A stretch of 7,888 bases of DNA. Origin: Chloroflexota bacterium. Its GTDB lineage: Bacteria > Chloroflexota > Anaerolineae > J102. The stretch is taken from assembly GCA_013152695.1 (NCBI GenBank), contig JAADFV010000153.1, positions 1 through 7,888 on the forward strand, written 5' to 3'. Every line of letters begins with the position of its first letter. Position 1 is the stretch's first letter. The position numbers and the translations under genes are program-made. The notes under the pieces are model-generated. The model saw only the letters and a program-made list of their open reading frames with translations. It did not search any database and had not been told where the DNA came from. Shown one piece after another: positions 1 to 5,823 of this stretch.

Positions 1-2
1 AC

Positions 3-101
3 ACGGAATTGATTGACGAAACGGCCGAAGAAATAAGATACATATTGCGCCAAAACCACAACATAGAACAGCCGCCGCCTACACCAACGTCATCGCTGTG
101 A
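3..101 (+). CDS. 3' end of a plus-strand gene running in from the left (hypothetical)
   Basis: An open frame enters from the left edge and encodes 32 residues before a TGA at 99-101. The peptide is rich in charged residues (it contains TAEEIRYILRQ) and ends in a Pro/Thr/Ser tail (PPPTPTSSL). The helical, acidic-then-basic start and the low-complexity tail look like the real C-terminus of a protein. No family can be assigned from so little sequence. The gene would converge with the minus-strand HEPN-like gene. A chance open frame of this length is quite possible, so the call is tentative. Confidence 0.35.
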   Translation, partial: TELIDETAEEIRYILRQNHNIEQPPPTPTSSL

Positions 102-273
102 CTTGAGCCTGTTTCAGCTTGGCCTGCGCCTGATTGCTTACTGTCTCTGGGAGGATCTGCCCATCCCGGAGGCCCCATTCGTCCCGCGTCGCCTCTATAG
201 CCACATCGAAAAGGCGGAGCTAATGCTGTGTACGCTAGTGAAGTATCCTCCTTGTGTGGCACGCGGTGCTTAA
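67..273 (+). pseudogene. Startless coding-like fragment
   Basis: After a TAG at 64-66 this frame stays open for 68 codons to a TAA at 271-273, overlapping the previous tail in another frame. There is no ATG before position 226. A TTG at 103 lacks a Shine-Dalgarno. From about 103 to 240 the codons mostly end in C or G, and the peptide is protein-like (for example LWEDLPIPEAPFVPRRLY). It could be the remnant of a decayed gene, or the frameshifted continuation of the 3-101 frame. No family is recognised. It could also be chance, since G/C-ending codons are common in this region. The stretch 274-399 after it holds nothing recognisable. Confidence 0.22.
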
Positions 274-399
274 CTTTGCAGTTTTCTTGCCCCTAGCGAT
301 GGCGAGGTGGACCGACACGCCAGACCATGCAACGAGTCCTCCGCGATAAGACCACCAACGAATGCAAAACGCCGCTGTTTTCGCGCATCAATAGGCGGG

Positions 400-427
400 G
401 GCCAGCTTAGCGAGTGGTTAGCTGGCC
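400..427 (-). terminator. Hairpin over the stop codon of the HEPN-like gene
   Basis: GGCCAGCT at 400-407 is the exact reverse complement of AGCTGGCC at 420-427, leaving a 12-nt loop. The stem includes part of the TAA stop codon (418-420) of the minus-strand gene. There is no T-run on the minus strand after the stem, so this is not a textbook intrinsic terminator. It may be a U-tract-less terminator or a 3'-end stabiliser between two converging genes. Confidence 0.35.
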
Positions 428-1380
428 GTCTTCGGATTCTTTGCCAGCAAAGCGATTACGTGATTGATGTACTCGAAGTATTGCACGAAGTTGTGAATGA
501 AACCGCCAACCTCATTTGAAGTAAACTGCCGATCCTTGGGATGAGCTATGTCATTCCTGGCAAGCCGAATGTACTGAAATGTTAGTTCTGCTGCCCGAAA
601 CGCATCCGAGTTCAGGTCGAGTTGCTTGTATTCTTCCTTGAGCTTGTTTCCTATTGAGCTGAACTTCTTCGAGATGGCCTTATGCTTTCTATACCCACTG
701 TACCACGAAGTTCCGTCTGGATCACCCAGCGCGTCTCGCAGGCTCTCCGCTAGAACTTCAATCAATCTTTCCGAAGCAACACCCAATAGCACAACGCTAG
801 CCAGAAGATGATTACTTCTAAACACCGACACGCACTCACCCAAGTAACGCATCATCTCGGAATCAGGAGACGGTTTTGCGCTCCAGAAATTGGCGAGGTA
901 TCCATCTGGGTCGTAGACGCGAATGCGATTCTTAGAGTCAAGCAGTAAGTTTACCCCGTATGGGGTGAGGACGAAAACGTCGAGGTGTACCCAAGAATCT
1001 GCGTGTTTGTGAGGGATAGATCTGTCCACTGTTGATGCCTTTTCCGGCGTTGGAGCTATAACTCGCTGGAGGTAGAGTTCCCAGATTGTCTGGCGCATAA
1101 GGGTAGCTATGCTGCCAGGAATACCATAATCGGGAAAGAGCCCTGGCTGCTGACTCCCGACCAGTTGAACAAACTTCTGCCCACCTGGGCCCCCACTGCC
1201 AAGGAATTCCGGTCTATCAATGATGCCTGCTTCCTCAAGCTTGTCAGCAGTCATTAAGAATAGCCGCTCTACCGAGATCGGGCCGTGATTGCCACCTGAT
1301 GCATAGTCAGCCAACGTACGGTATACCTGGTCTCGTATAGCGCTCCTGACTTGCGGCGACAGTCTCTCTATTTCGTGCAT
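418..1380 (-). CDS. Winged-helix-like / HEPN-like domain protein
   Basis: A 320-residue cytosolic protein. The likely start is the ATG at 1378-1380, because AGGGG lies 5 nt upstream. The frame can be extended to a TTG at 1404, but that codon has no comparable ribosome site. Residues about 93-148 (IWELYLQRVIAPT, then LTPYGVNLLL) look like a winged helix, the second segment being its wing. Residues about 171-312 form an all-helical region containing LLASVVLLGVASERLIEVL and then RNDIAH (Arg275, His280). This R-x4-H pattern is the signature of HEPN domains, many of which are RNases in toxin-antitoxin, abortive-infection and CRISPR effectors. I recall the wing-then-HEPN layout from many uncharacterised bacterial proteins. 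An RNA-targeting or defence role is inference; HEPN folds can also be non-catalytic. No antitoxin partner is adjacent. It is monocistronic, 342 nt downstream of the Mrr gene. Confidence 0.82.
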   Translation of the reverse strand: MHEIERLSPQVRSAIRDQVYRTLADYASGGNHGPISVERLFLMTADKLEEAGIIDRPEFLGSGGPGGQKFVQLVGSQQPGLFPDYGIPGSIATLMRQTIWELYLQRVIAPTPEKASTVDRSIPHKHADSWVHLDVFVLTPYGVNLLLDSKNRIRVYDPDGYLANFWSAKPSPDSEMMRYLGECVSVFRSNHLLASVVLLGVASERLIEVLAESLRDALGDPDGTSWYSGYRKHKAISKKFSSIGNKLKEEYKQLDLNSDAFRAAELTFQYIRLARNDIAHPKDRQFTSNEVGGFIHNFVQYFEYINHVIALLAKNPKTAS

Positions 1381-1385
1381 TTTAG

Positions 1386-1392
1386 CCCCTAG
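1386..1392 (-). promoter_or_regulatory. Ribosome binding site fixing the HEPN-like start
   Basis: On the minus strand CTAGGGG lies 5 nt upstream of the ATG at 1380. No such motif precedes the in-frame TTG at 1404, so the shorter 320-residue product is preferred. Confidence 0.55.
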
Positions 1393-1576
1393 AACTGTCT
1401 GCAAGACCTACACTCAACATTTGAGAAGGCCAGCCAACGAGGTGGCCGCTTCTTAACCCTACCGTGATCACGATTCACTCTGTCACCGTCACGCAGGATT
1501 TGGCCCCCCACTGTCATCCCATGCGTGCCCCCCACTTCGACGGCGAACGAGTGGCCCATTTTGGCCGCGATTGACA

Positions 1577-1598
1577 CGTTCGTTCATTACAACGAACG
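1577..1598. repeat. 8-bp inverted repeat, possible operator or hairpin
   Basis: CGTTCGTT at 1577-1584 is the exact reverse complement of AACGAACG at 1591-1598, with a 6-nt spacer CATTAC. It lies about 200 nt upstream of the HEPN-like start, in a gap with little else. The two-fold symmetry suits a dimeric regulator or an RNA hairpin. A TTGACA hexamer on the plus strand at 1571-1576 abuts it, but no matching -10 follows. Confidence 0.4.
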
Positions 1599-1679
1599 CA
1601 TCACCAGTCGTGCAGTCCGACCAGAACGGCATCTCAACGGTAGCGAACATCGCCAAGTCGCGCCACGGACCCTCCCGCG

Positions 1680-1715
1680 GAAGCATGGCTTCGTGTACCC
1701 AGTGCTAGGCGCACT
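1680..1715 (-). terminator. Paired small hairpins just after the Mrr gene
   Basis: Downstream of the minus-strand TAA (1723-1725) lie AGTGC-TAGGC-GCACT (1701-1715) and GAAGC-ATG-GCTTC (1680-1692), each with five-base-pair arms. Their position 8 to 45 nt after the stop suits a transcript 3' end. The stems are short and no T-run follows, so terminator function is uncertain. Confidence 0.28.
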
Positions 1716-1722
1716 CCCCTTG

Positions 1723-3480
1723 TTAATCCTTCTCTGCCAATATCCGCTTTGCTTCTCGGATATCAATCCTTGCCTTGTGCCCGTGCTTTTCCAGGAGATG
1801 CAACAGGTTGCTGCCGTTGAGAAGGGTTAGGGGCTTTCCCATCGCGAATTCATATGCGTCCGGCCCGTAATCCGCGGTTGTAACCAGGATCCCCTTCGCA
1901 GCCCCCTCGTTGATCACGCTACCATATAAATCGACAGCTGAGACTCCAACTGTATTCGTGTACCGCTTGGCCTGTATCACTATCTTGCCTCCGCGAATCG
2001 GGTCTGGATCGAAGGCTACTGCATCGATTCCACCGTCGCGACTGGCCCTCGTTATCTTCACTTCTCCGCCCCCGCTGGCAAACTCCTCCTCGAAAAGTTC
2101 CCGCACCAGATGCTCGAAATCCTCCCAATCCATCGCCGCCAGATTCTCCCTCTCGCTAAGCCCTTCAGCAACCGCGTAGGAATCAACGAATCGCCTATCC
2201 TCACGGTCGATCCGGAGAATTGGGGCTATGGGCGTCAGGCTATACAGCCGTGAACTGCTGATCCCCTTCAGTCTCTTGAAGCAAGCCCTGGGATCGACGT
2301 TTGCCAAGTTAATAGCTTCAAATTCCTCTCGATTAGCCTGCACAGAAAGGATACACGCAACTTCCTCTCGGCCGGTTCCCGGATTAACAGACCGTACGTA
2401 TCCGTTGAAGACAACAGACGCCAGCGCGTTAATCTTGTCGGCCTCGAACAGCTCGTGAATGGTGCGGAGGGCAATCTGGTAAAGCACGCTATCGTAGAGC
2501 TTGTTGAATCGCGCTTTCGGGATATGAGTTTCCTTAAACTCGTCTCGCGATTGGACATACCTCACTTCCCTGACGGTCGGTATCGTTGCGGAATCTGGTA
2601 ACTGGTAGTCAACTATCAAGAACCCGCCTTCCGGGTTGAAGTCCAGATCGTACGACTGAGGAAAATAGTCTGGGTACTTGGAATTGGACAGCACAATGTC
2701 GCAGTAGTCCAAGATAGCCTCGGTTTCGCCTCGCATATACGCTTCGCGCTTCCTGTCTATAGTCGCATTGTTCTCGTCCCGATCGTGCATATACTTGTCT
2801 CTGGCTCGTTCCCATTCTGCCAGCGATCTTGCATACTCTGATTCGGCCTTTTCTTTTGCATCTACCCATGCCGCATGGTCCTCATTGAAACGCGCCTCCG
2901 CCGGCGCCAGCTTTTCAACTCTTAACGCTGGAATCAGCCTATCCCAGAATCCTAGTTTCACCTGGTATCTCGCATCTGTGCGTTTTGGCTCCTTCTCAAT
3001 CCTAGGTTTCCTGGGTCTGGCAACCGGATAATCTGGAGGGTTCTTCAAAGCCTCCCAGTCGACAGCGTCATCAACGCCAAGCGTGTGCGCCAACACACGT
3101 TCCAAGGCGGATATGCTAGCCTGTGCCTCTCTCGTCTTTTCGGCGGCGAGATTGAGCTTCTGCTTCTTGTCAAGAGCGCGCTGCTCTCGCTCCAACCGGG
3201 CTCTATCAGCAGCCTGCTTGCGTTCCCACATGTCATCCCATTGTGCCATTTTGGCTCGTGCTTTTTGCTCAACCACGTATCGGTTGTCCCCGCGCACGAC
3301 CTGATACTTCTTCAACTCATCATGCCAAATCTCGACATAGTATCTGGGAAACCCTCTCTTCGTGTAGGTTGTTTTCATATCTGAGCGCCTGCTCATTATA
3401 TGTGCCTCCCTTTCAAACCGCTCTGCCGCGGCGGACTCCGCACTTAATGCGGCGAGGACCAAGCCTCCCCCCGTCAGCAT
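1723..3480 (-). CDS. Mrr-type restriction endonuclease with coiled-coil N-terminal region
   Basis: A 585-residue predicted nuclease. Residues 450-585 form a Mrr catalytic domain (PD-(D/E)xK superfamily): FEHLVRELF with Glu456, ASRDGGID with Asp482/Asp486, then IVIQAKRY with Gln503 and Lys505 as the Q-x-K version of the active site. Residues about 256-440 match a middle region that I recall from actinobacterial 'restriction system proteins' (motifs YFPQSYDLDF, DYQLPD, ALRTIHELFEADK, VVFNGYV). Residues 70-130 and 195-255 are highly charged and probably coiled coil, joined by a Pro/Lys-rich linker (150-170). Mrr-family enzymes of this kind usually cut methylated or foreign DNA without a cognate methyltransferase, and none is present here. 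Two in-frame starts both have good ribosome sites: ATG 3480 (AAGGAGGT) and ATG 3396 (GGGAGG). The first 28 residues (MLTGGGLVLAALSAES...) are unlike the rest, so the 557-residue form may be the main product. Catalytic residues look intact. Confidence 0.9.
   Translation of the reverse strand: MLTGGGLVLAALSAESAAAERFEREAHIMSRRSDMKTTYTKRGFPRYYVEIWHDELKKYQVVRGDNRYVVEQKARAKMAQWDDMWERKQAADRARLEREQRALDKKQKLNLAAEKTREAQASISALERVLAHTLGVDDAVDWEALKNPPDYPVARPRKPRIEKEPKRTDARYQVKLGFWDRLIPALRVEKLAPAEARFNEDHAAWVDAKEKAESEYARSLAEWERARDKYMHDRDENNATIDRKREAYMRGETEAILDYCDIVLSNSKYPDYFPQSYDLDFNPEGGFLIVDYQLPDSATIPTVREVRYVQSRDEFKETHIPKARFNKLYDSVLYQIALRTIHELFEADKINALASVVFNGYVRSVNPGTGREEVACILSVQANREEFEAINLANVDPRACFKRLKGISSSRLYSLTPIAPILRIDREDRRFVDSYAVAEGLSERENLAAMDWEDFEHLVRELFEEEFASGGGEVKITRASRDGGIDAVAFDPDPIRGGKIVIQAKRYTNTVGVSAVDLYGSVINEGAAKGILVTTADYGPDAYEFAMGKPLTLLNGSNLLHLLEKHGHKARIDIREAKRILAEKD
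3405..3410 (-). promoter_or_regulatory. Internal ribosome binding site for a second Mrr start
   Basis: GGGAGG on the minus strand sits 8 nt upstream of an in-frame ATG at 3394-3396. It would give a 557-residue form beginning MSRRSDMKTTYTKRG, just before the conserved-looking part of the protein. Confidence 0.45.
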
Positions 3481-3484
3481 GGGT

Positions 3485-3492
3485 ACCTCCTT
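3485..3492 (-). promoter_or_regulatory. Strong Shine-Dalgarno for the outer Mrr start
   Basis: The minus strand reads AAGGAGGT followed by ACCC and the ATG at 3480. This is a near-perfect match to the anti-Shine-Dalgarno at good spacing, and it is the reason the long form is annotated. Confidence 0.6.
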
Positions 3493-3515
3493 CCGGACCT
3501 TTCGATTGGAGACAC

Positions 3516-3544
3516 ATTTTAGCCTCTGTTCGGAGGACCTCCTA
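3516..3544 (-). promoter_or_regulatory. Possible promoter with a small palindrome, upstream of the Mrr gene
   Basis: The minus strand has TAAAAT (3516-3521), a five-of-six match to a -10 box, about 36 nt upstream of the 3480 start. Immediately upstream is the palindrome GGAGG-T-CCTCC (3532-3542), which would sit in the spacer and could bind a repressor. The best -35 candidate (TTAGGA, 18 nt upstream of the -10) matches the consensus poorly, so the assignment is weak. Confidence 0.3.
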
Positions 3545-3662
3545 ACCCATTGTTTTGCGCACTCCTACTACGCTTCCTGACACCAGCAGTGGAGTCGTTT
3601 CCTTCGAAGCAGGGGCGCAGGACTAAGGGCTCGTGGCCCTACCTCCAAGAACAAGCTGAGCC

Positions 3663-3698
3663 GCTCATCGCCGGCACAGGAACGCGCTGGCGATGAGC
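3663..3698 (-). terminator. 13-bp stem-loop after the zinc-ribbon membrane gene
   Basis: GCTCATCGCCGGC (3663-3675) pairs with GCTGGCGATGAGC (3686-3698) across a 10-nt loop. Twelve pairs are Watson-Crick and one is a G-T wobble. It lies 45 nt beyond the stop of the 3744-4112 gene on the minus strand, where a terminator is expected, and it is the longest hairpin in the window. The minus strand continues GGCTCAGCTTGTTCTTGG, T-rich but not a clean U-tract. A second small stem AGGGC-TCGTG-GCCCT follows nearby (around 3626-3640). An alternative role is a processing or stability element ahead of the Mrr gene. Confidence 0.5.
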
Positions 3699-3743
3699 AA
3701 CGCTGGACAGCAACAGTCTGCTTCACGCTCGGCACGGAGTTTC

Positions 3744-4112
3744 CTATGCAACCCGTTTTCCGCAGTGCGGGCAAATAACATCTGTAATCGGTTTGCGCCG
3801 GCCACACTCTGGGCAAGGCACTAATCTCCCTTTCGGCCTGGCGATCAAATAGGCCAGAAGTCCGAAAATGCCGAACAGGATCACGATGATTGTCCAGGCA
3901 CCTGCGCTCGTGCCTCGTGCTTGAGCGTCTTTGATGACCCAAACGAGAATGGCAATGTTAATGGCCAAGATCACCAGCACGACCAGGCACAGCATGGCAG
4001 CGCCCGCGGTCTCGTCTCCGCCCCCTTGCGCCGAAACGATTGTAGGTAATAGAAGAGATAGAACGGTCGCTAGTCCCAGTCCACTTAACACGCTGTACAA
4101 TAAACGTTTCAT
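3744..4112 (-). CDS. Small membrane protein with C-terminal zinc ribbon (PLDc_N-like)
   Basis: A 122-residue protein. Residues 1-29 look like a signal peptide or signal anchor (basic start MKR, hydrophobic core, Ser-Ala-Gln end). Residues 39-60 and 72-91 are transmembrane helices, joined by a short loop with a DAQARG motif (62-67). The helix, D-A-x-A-R-G loop, second-helix layout resembles the two-helix N-terminal module of phospholipase D/cardiolipin synthase proteins (PLDc_N), which also occurs alone in small membrane proteins. The C-terminus carries two CxxC pairs (Cys100/Cys103 and Cys114/Cys117) spaced like a rubredoxin-type zinc ribbon. There is no phospholipase domain, so no enzymatic role is suggested; a membrane-attached adaptor is inference. 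AGGAGGG lies 4 nt upstream of the ATG (4117-4123). It is flanked by gaps of 263 and 418 bp, so it is probably monocistronic. Confidence 0.85.
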   Translation of the reverse strand: MKRLLYSVLSGLGLATVLSLLLPTIVSAQGGGDETAGAAMLCLVVLVILAINIAILVWVIKDAQARGTSAGAWTIIVILFGIFGLLAYLIARPKGRLVPCPECGRRKPITDVICPHCGKRVA

Positions 4113-4225
4113 AGTTCCCTCCTAGAACAGTGGATGATAGTGAGTGCCCTCGAGGCGCAACGGACGGTGCAAACAACCCTCGAAGCGAACATCCTTCCTC
4201 CCTGGTGCGTTCTTTCAATGTTCTG

Positions 4226-4290
4226 GCGTTGACCCGTCTCCCATGCCCGGACGACCACCTACAGGCGTTCCTTCTCGTTCCTGTCAACGC
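4226..4290. repeat. Widely spaced 8-bp inverted repeat GCGTTGAC / GTCAACGC
   Basis: GCGTTGAC at 4226-4233 is the exact reverse complement of GTCAACGC at 4283-4290, with 49 nt between the arms. This spacing would suit two half-sites for a looping regulator, or the base of a larger RNA fold. Chance is also plausible for 8 bp at this distance. Confidence 0.25.
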
Positions 4291-4312
4291 TTGAAATCTC
4301 GGCTGAGGTGCT

Positions 4313-4326
4313 GACAACTCGTTGTC
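4313..4326. repeat. 14-bp palindrome GACAAC-TC-GTTGTC, operator-like
   Basis: Two perfect 6-bp arms are separated by 2 nt. The gap is too short for an RNA loop, so a DNA site for a dimeric protein is the more natural reading. It lies about 200 bp upstream of the zinc-ribbon membrane gene. Confidence 0.35.
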
Positions 4327-4489
4327 GTGGTTTCTGTTTCCAGCCGCCACCGCCACGTACGATCACATCTCACAACCCTTCGCCCGACACCGTTCGCAAC
4401 TTGAGTTCTTCCTCGGCGAGACTTCTTCAGCAACTGCTAACTCGCCTGTCGCACGGGCCTTCATCCCCCGCATCCTTCGTAATCGTCCC

Positions 4490-4504
4490 TGGGCGCACCG
4501 CCCA
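4490..4504 (-). terminator. Short GC-rich hairpin after the DUF559 gene
   Basis: TGGGCG-CAC-CGCCCA forms a 6-bp stem with a 3-nt loop, 26 nt downstream of the minus-strand TAG at 4531-4533. No U-tract follows (GGGACGATT), so termination is possible but not shown. Confidence 0.3.
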
Positions 4505-4530
4505 CTTCACCAAGATTTGCCACAGTCATT

Positions 4531-5352
4531 CTACCCGAGCAGATCGTCAAATAGTCCCAGCTGATATGAGCCATCTGCTTTCAAATCGACCTTTCGCGGG
4601 ACCAGGTTGCCCTCATCGACGCCACCCAAATTGTTGATAGCCTGAGTTACCGTACGAATGCAATACGTTTCTGCTTCCTCCCGGATCTGCCGACTAGAAA
4701 ACCTGAGAACTTTCCATCCGACTGCTTCCAAGGCATTGTCCCGTAAGTTGTCACGGGCCGCCTTCTCCGGGTTTGCGTGCCACGTGTCGCCATCGGTCTC
4801 AATATCTATGTTGCCGTTGGCACAGTAAACGGCAAAATCCAGTGCATAATCTTGCTGCTTCACTGTCACAAACTCCTGTCGCTCGGCTGGAATGTTGTGC
4901 TTCTTGAATAGCGCCCACAAGCCGTCTTCTAGAGGACTCCCATGGTACAAATCATTGATTTCAGCTGCTCGCACGAGTTTCTCCCACGTGGTCGGGATGA
5001 ACACAATCCTGCGCCAACGCCGGCTCAATATAGGCCTTGGCAGCTCTTGAAGAGCGTTGAGGACAAGTTGATAATACACCCGATTGCTCTTTGTGTTACT
5101 GGGCTCGCTGGGAAAAAGCTGCCAGCGGTGGGCTTTCTTGATCAGGGCCACCTGTGCGTAGTAACGAACCGAGAAAGCTTCTTGTCCGAATACTTTGGTC
5201 TGATAGAAGGCCACCCATCGAGGCGGCCAACAGCCCTTGAGCCACTTGTGGGCGCTAGTGACTGGAATACGGTACCAATTATGATCTCGCACAATTGCGA
5301 AATCGCGTCTGTCGTTCATGATCGCAACCAACACTTCTCCACGATTGCTCAT
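4531..5352 (-). CDS. DUF559 / Vsr-like PD-(D/E)xK endonuclease with unassigned N-terminal domain
   Basis: A 273-residue predicted nuclease. Residues about 138-225 fit the DUF559 fold related to very-short-patch repair (Vsr) endonucleases: Glu142 in PLEDGLWALF, YALDFAV with Asp172, IDIETDGDTWH with Glu185, Asp187 and His192, a basic stretch RDNLRDNAL, and GWKVLRFSS. These give a D...E-x-D-G set for metal-dependent DNA cleavage, and it appears intact. Residues 1-135 form a separate domain (RRDFAIVRDHNWYRIPV, then WVAFYQTKVFGQEAFSVRYYAQV) that I have seen fused to such nucleases in environmental bacteria but cannot name. It may recognise DNA or nucleotides. The C-terminal tail LGLFDDLLG is acidic. 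The start at 5352 has only GGAG 3 nt upstream, which is weak; the ATG at 5319 has no ribosome site. No methylase neighbour is seen, so Vsr-style mismatch repair and standalone defence are both open. Confidence 0.85.
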   Translation of the reverse strand: MSNRGEVLVAIMNDRRDFAIVRDHNWYRIPVTSAHKWLKGCWPPRWVAFYQTKVFGQEAFSVRYYAQVALIKKAHRWQLFPSEPSNTKSNRVYYQLVLNALQELPRPILSRRWRRIVFIPTTWEKLVRAAEINDLYHGSPLEDGLWALFKKHNIPAERQEFVTVKQQDYALDFAVYCANGNIDIETDGDTWHANPEKAARDNLRDNALEAVGWKVLRFSSRQIREEAETYCIRTVTQAINNLGGVDEGNLVPRKVDLKADGSYQLGLFDDLLG

Positions 5353-5453
5353 GATCTCCGCATTTAGCGACTCGAGCGCCGGATCGCCTGTGACTCACGC
5401 GCCCAGCCGAAAGAGCACGGGTCTGATATGGTCAACAATCCGTGCGGGGACCG

Positions 5454-5483
5454 GCGTCGGCTGCGACGCTCCTGCCTGGCAGG
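5454..5483. repeat. Two adjacent GC-rich palindromes
   Basis: GCGTCG-GCTG-CGACGC (5454-5469) is a 6-bp stem with a tetraloop. It is followed directly by CCTGCC-T-GGCAGG (5471-5483). A GACG (5465-5468) / CGTC (5487-5490) pairing around the second palindrome competes with the first stem, so two mutually exclusive folds exist, as in an attenuator. They lie about 100 nt upstream of the DUF559 start. Confidence 0.35.
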
Positions 5484-5496
5484 CTACGTCCAGCAG

Positions 5497-5519
5497 AAAA
5501 ACCGCCTAGCGCGCGGCGG
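5497..5519 (-). terminator. Intrinsic-terminator-like hairpin with T-run, upstream of the DUF559 gene
   Basis: On the minus strand CCGCC-GCGCGCTA-GGCGG is followed at once by TTTTT. The stem has five GC pairs plus a U-tract, the best intrinsic terminator shape in the window. It sits 145 nt upstream of the DUF559 start and about 510 nt after the lipoprotein stop. It could end read-through from the lipoprotein gene, end an RNA made from the 5520-6029 region, or act as an attenuator for the nuclease. Confidence 0.5.
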
Positions 5520-5703
5520 AGCTCATTCCCATCCCCGTGTATGTCCACCGCTCGCCACACCCCGCCACGTGACTCCAAGCCGGAGCCTACCTGCCACCCT
5601 ACGGGTTCAGGCGGCCAAGCACGGTGACCCCTCACTTTGCGCAGTTCATTAAATTAAGAAGACACCCTCTTCAGTTCCTCACCATCGTCCAGCGGACTGC
5701 AGC

Positions 5704-5742
5704 CGTTGTCGACATCCGCACTCGGATCTGCGACCAACAACG
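5704..5742. repeat. Nested stem-loop of about 13 bp
   Basis: Three stems nest: CGTT/AACG (5704-5707 with 5739-5742), GTCG/CGAC (5708-5711 with 5731-5734) and ATCCG/CGGAT (5714-5718 with 5723-5727) around a CACT loop. Short internal loops separate them. The nesting suggests an RNA element rather than a protein-binding site. Confidence 0.38.
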
Positions 5743-5804
5743 ACGCGCCTGAGAGCCCCCTACTCAACGCAGGGCAGCCGAACTTGGGTTCCAGAAAACC
5801 TCAA

Positions 5805-5823
5805 ACGGCCACAGATTGGCCGT
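5805..5823 (-). terminator. 7-bp hairpin with T-rich tail downstream of the lipoprotein gene
   Basis: ACGGCCA-CAGAT-TGGCCGT is a perfect 7-bp inverted repeat with a 5-nt loop. On the minus strand TTGAGGTTTTC follows the stem, giving a loose T-rich tail. It lies about 205 nt after the lipoprotein stop and is a candidate terminator for that transcript. Confidence 0.4.

Larger units (their letters stand above)
1393..1722. other. Intergenic region between the Mrr and HEPN-like genes
   Basis: This 330-bp gap has no convincing gene. Minus-strand open frames of 62 and 65 codons exist (within 1389-1686), but they overlap each other, lack Shine-Dalgarno sites and have unlikely composition. The gap holds a perfect 10-bp palindrome CGTGATCACG at 1463-1472, a small CTCAA-CAT-TTGAG hairpin at 1413-1425, and the stronger inverted repeat at 1577-1598 listed separately. 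No clear -35/-10 pair for the HEPN-like gene was found. Confidence 0.5.
4113..4530. other. Intergenic region upstream of the zinc-ribbon membrane gene
   Basis: This 418-bp gap has no convincing gene; the open frames in it are short, lack ribosome sites and have low-complexity composition. It holds a ribosome site at 4117-4123, a possible -10-like TATCAT on the minus strand near 4137-4142 with a poorly spaced TTGCGC upstream, the inverted repeats at 4226-4290 and 4313-4326, and a hairpin at 4490-4504 (listed separately). Symmetrical sites upstream of the membrane gene suggest local regulation, but no regulator is encoded nearby. Confidence 0.45.

Noticed and set aside
1489..1686. 65- and 62-codon minus-strand frames in the Mrr to HEPN gap
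   Set aside because: They overlap each other in different frames, have no Shine-Dalgarno and no recognised motif, and cover an inverted repeat.
418..5352. Single operon of all minus-strand genes
   Set aside because: Gaps of 263 to 677 bp with hairpins in several, and separate ribosome sites, favour independent transcription units.
1723..5352. Type I, II or III restriction-modification system
   Set aside because: No methyltransferase, specificity subunit or helicase is encoded in the window. Both nucleases look like standalone enzymes.
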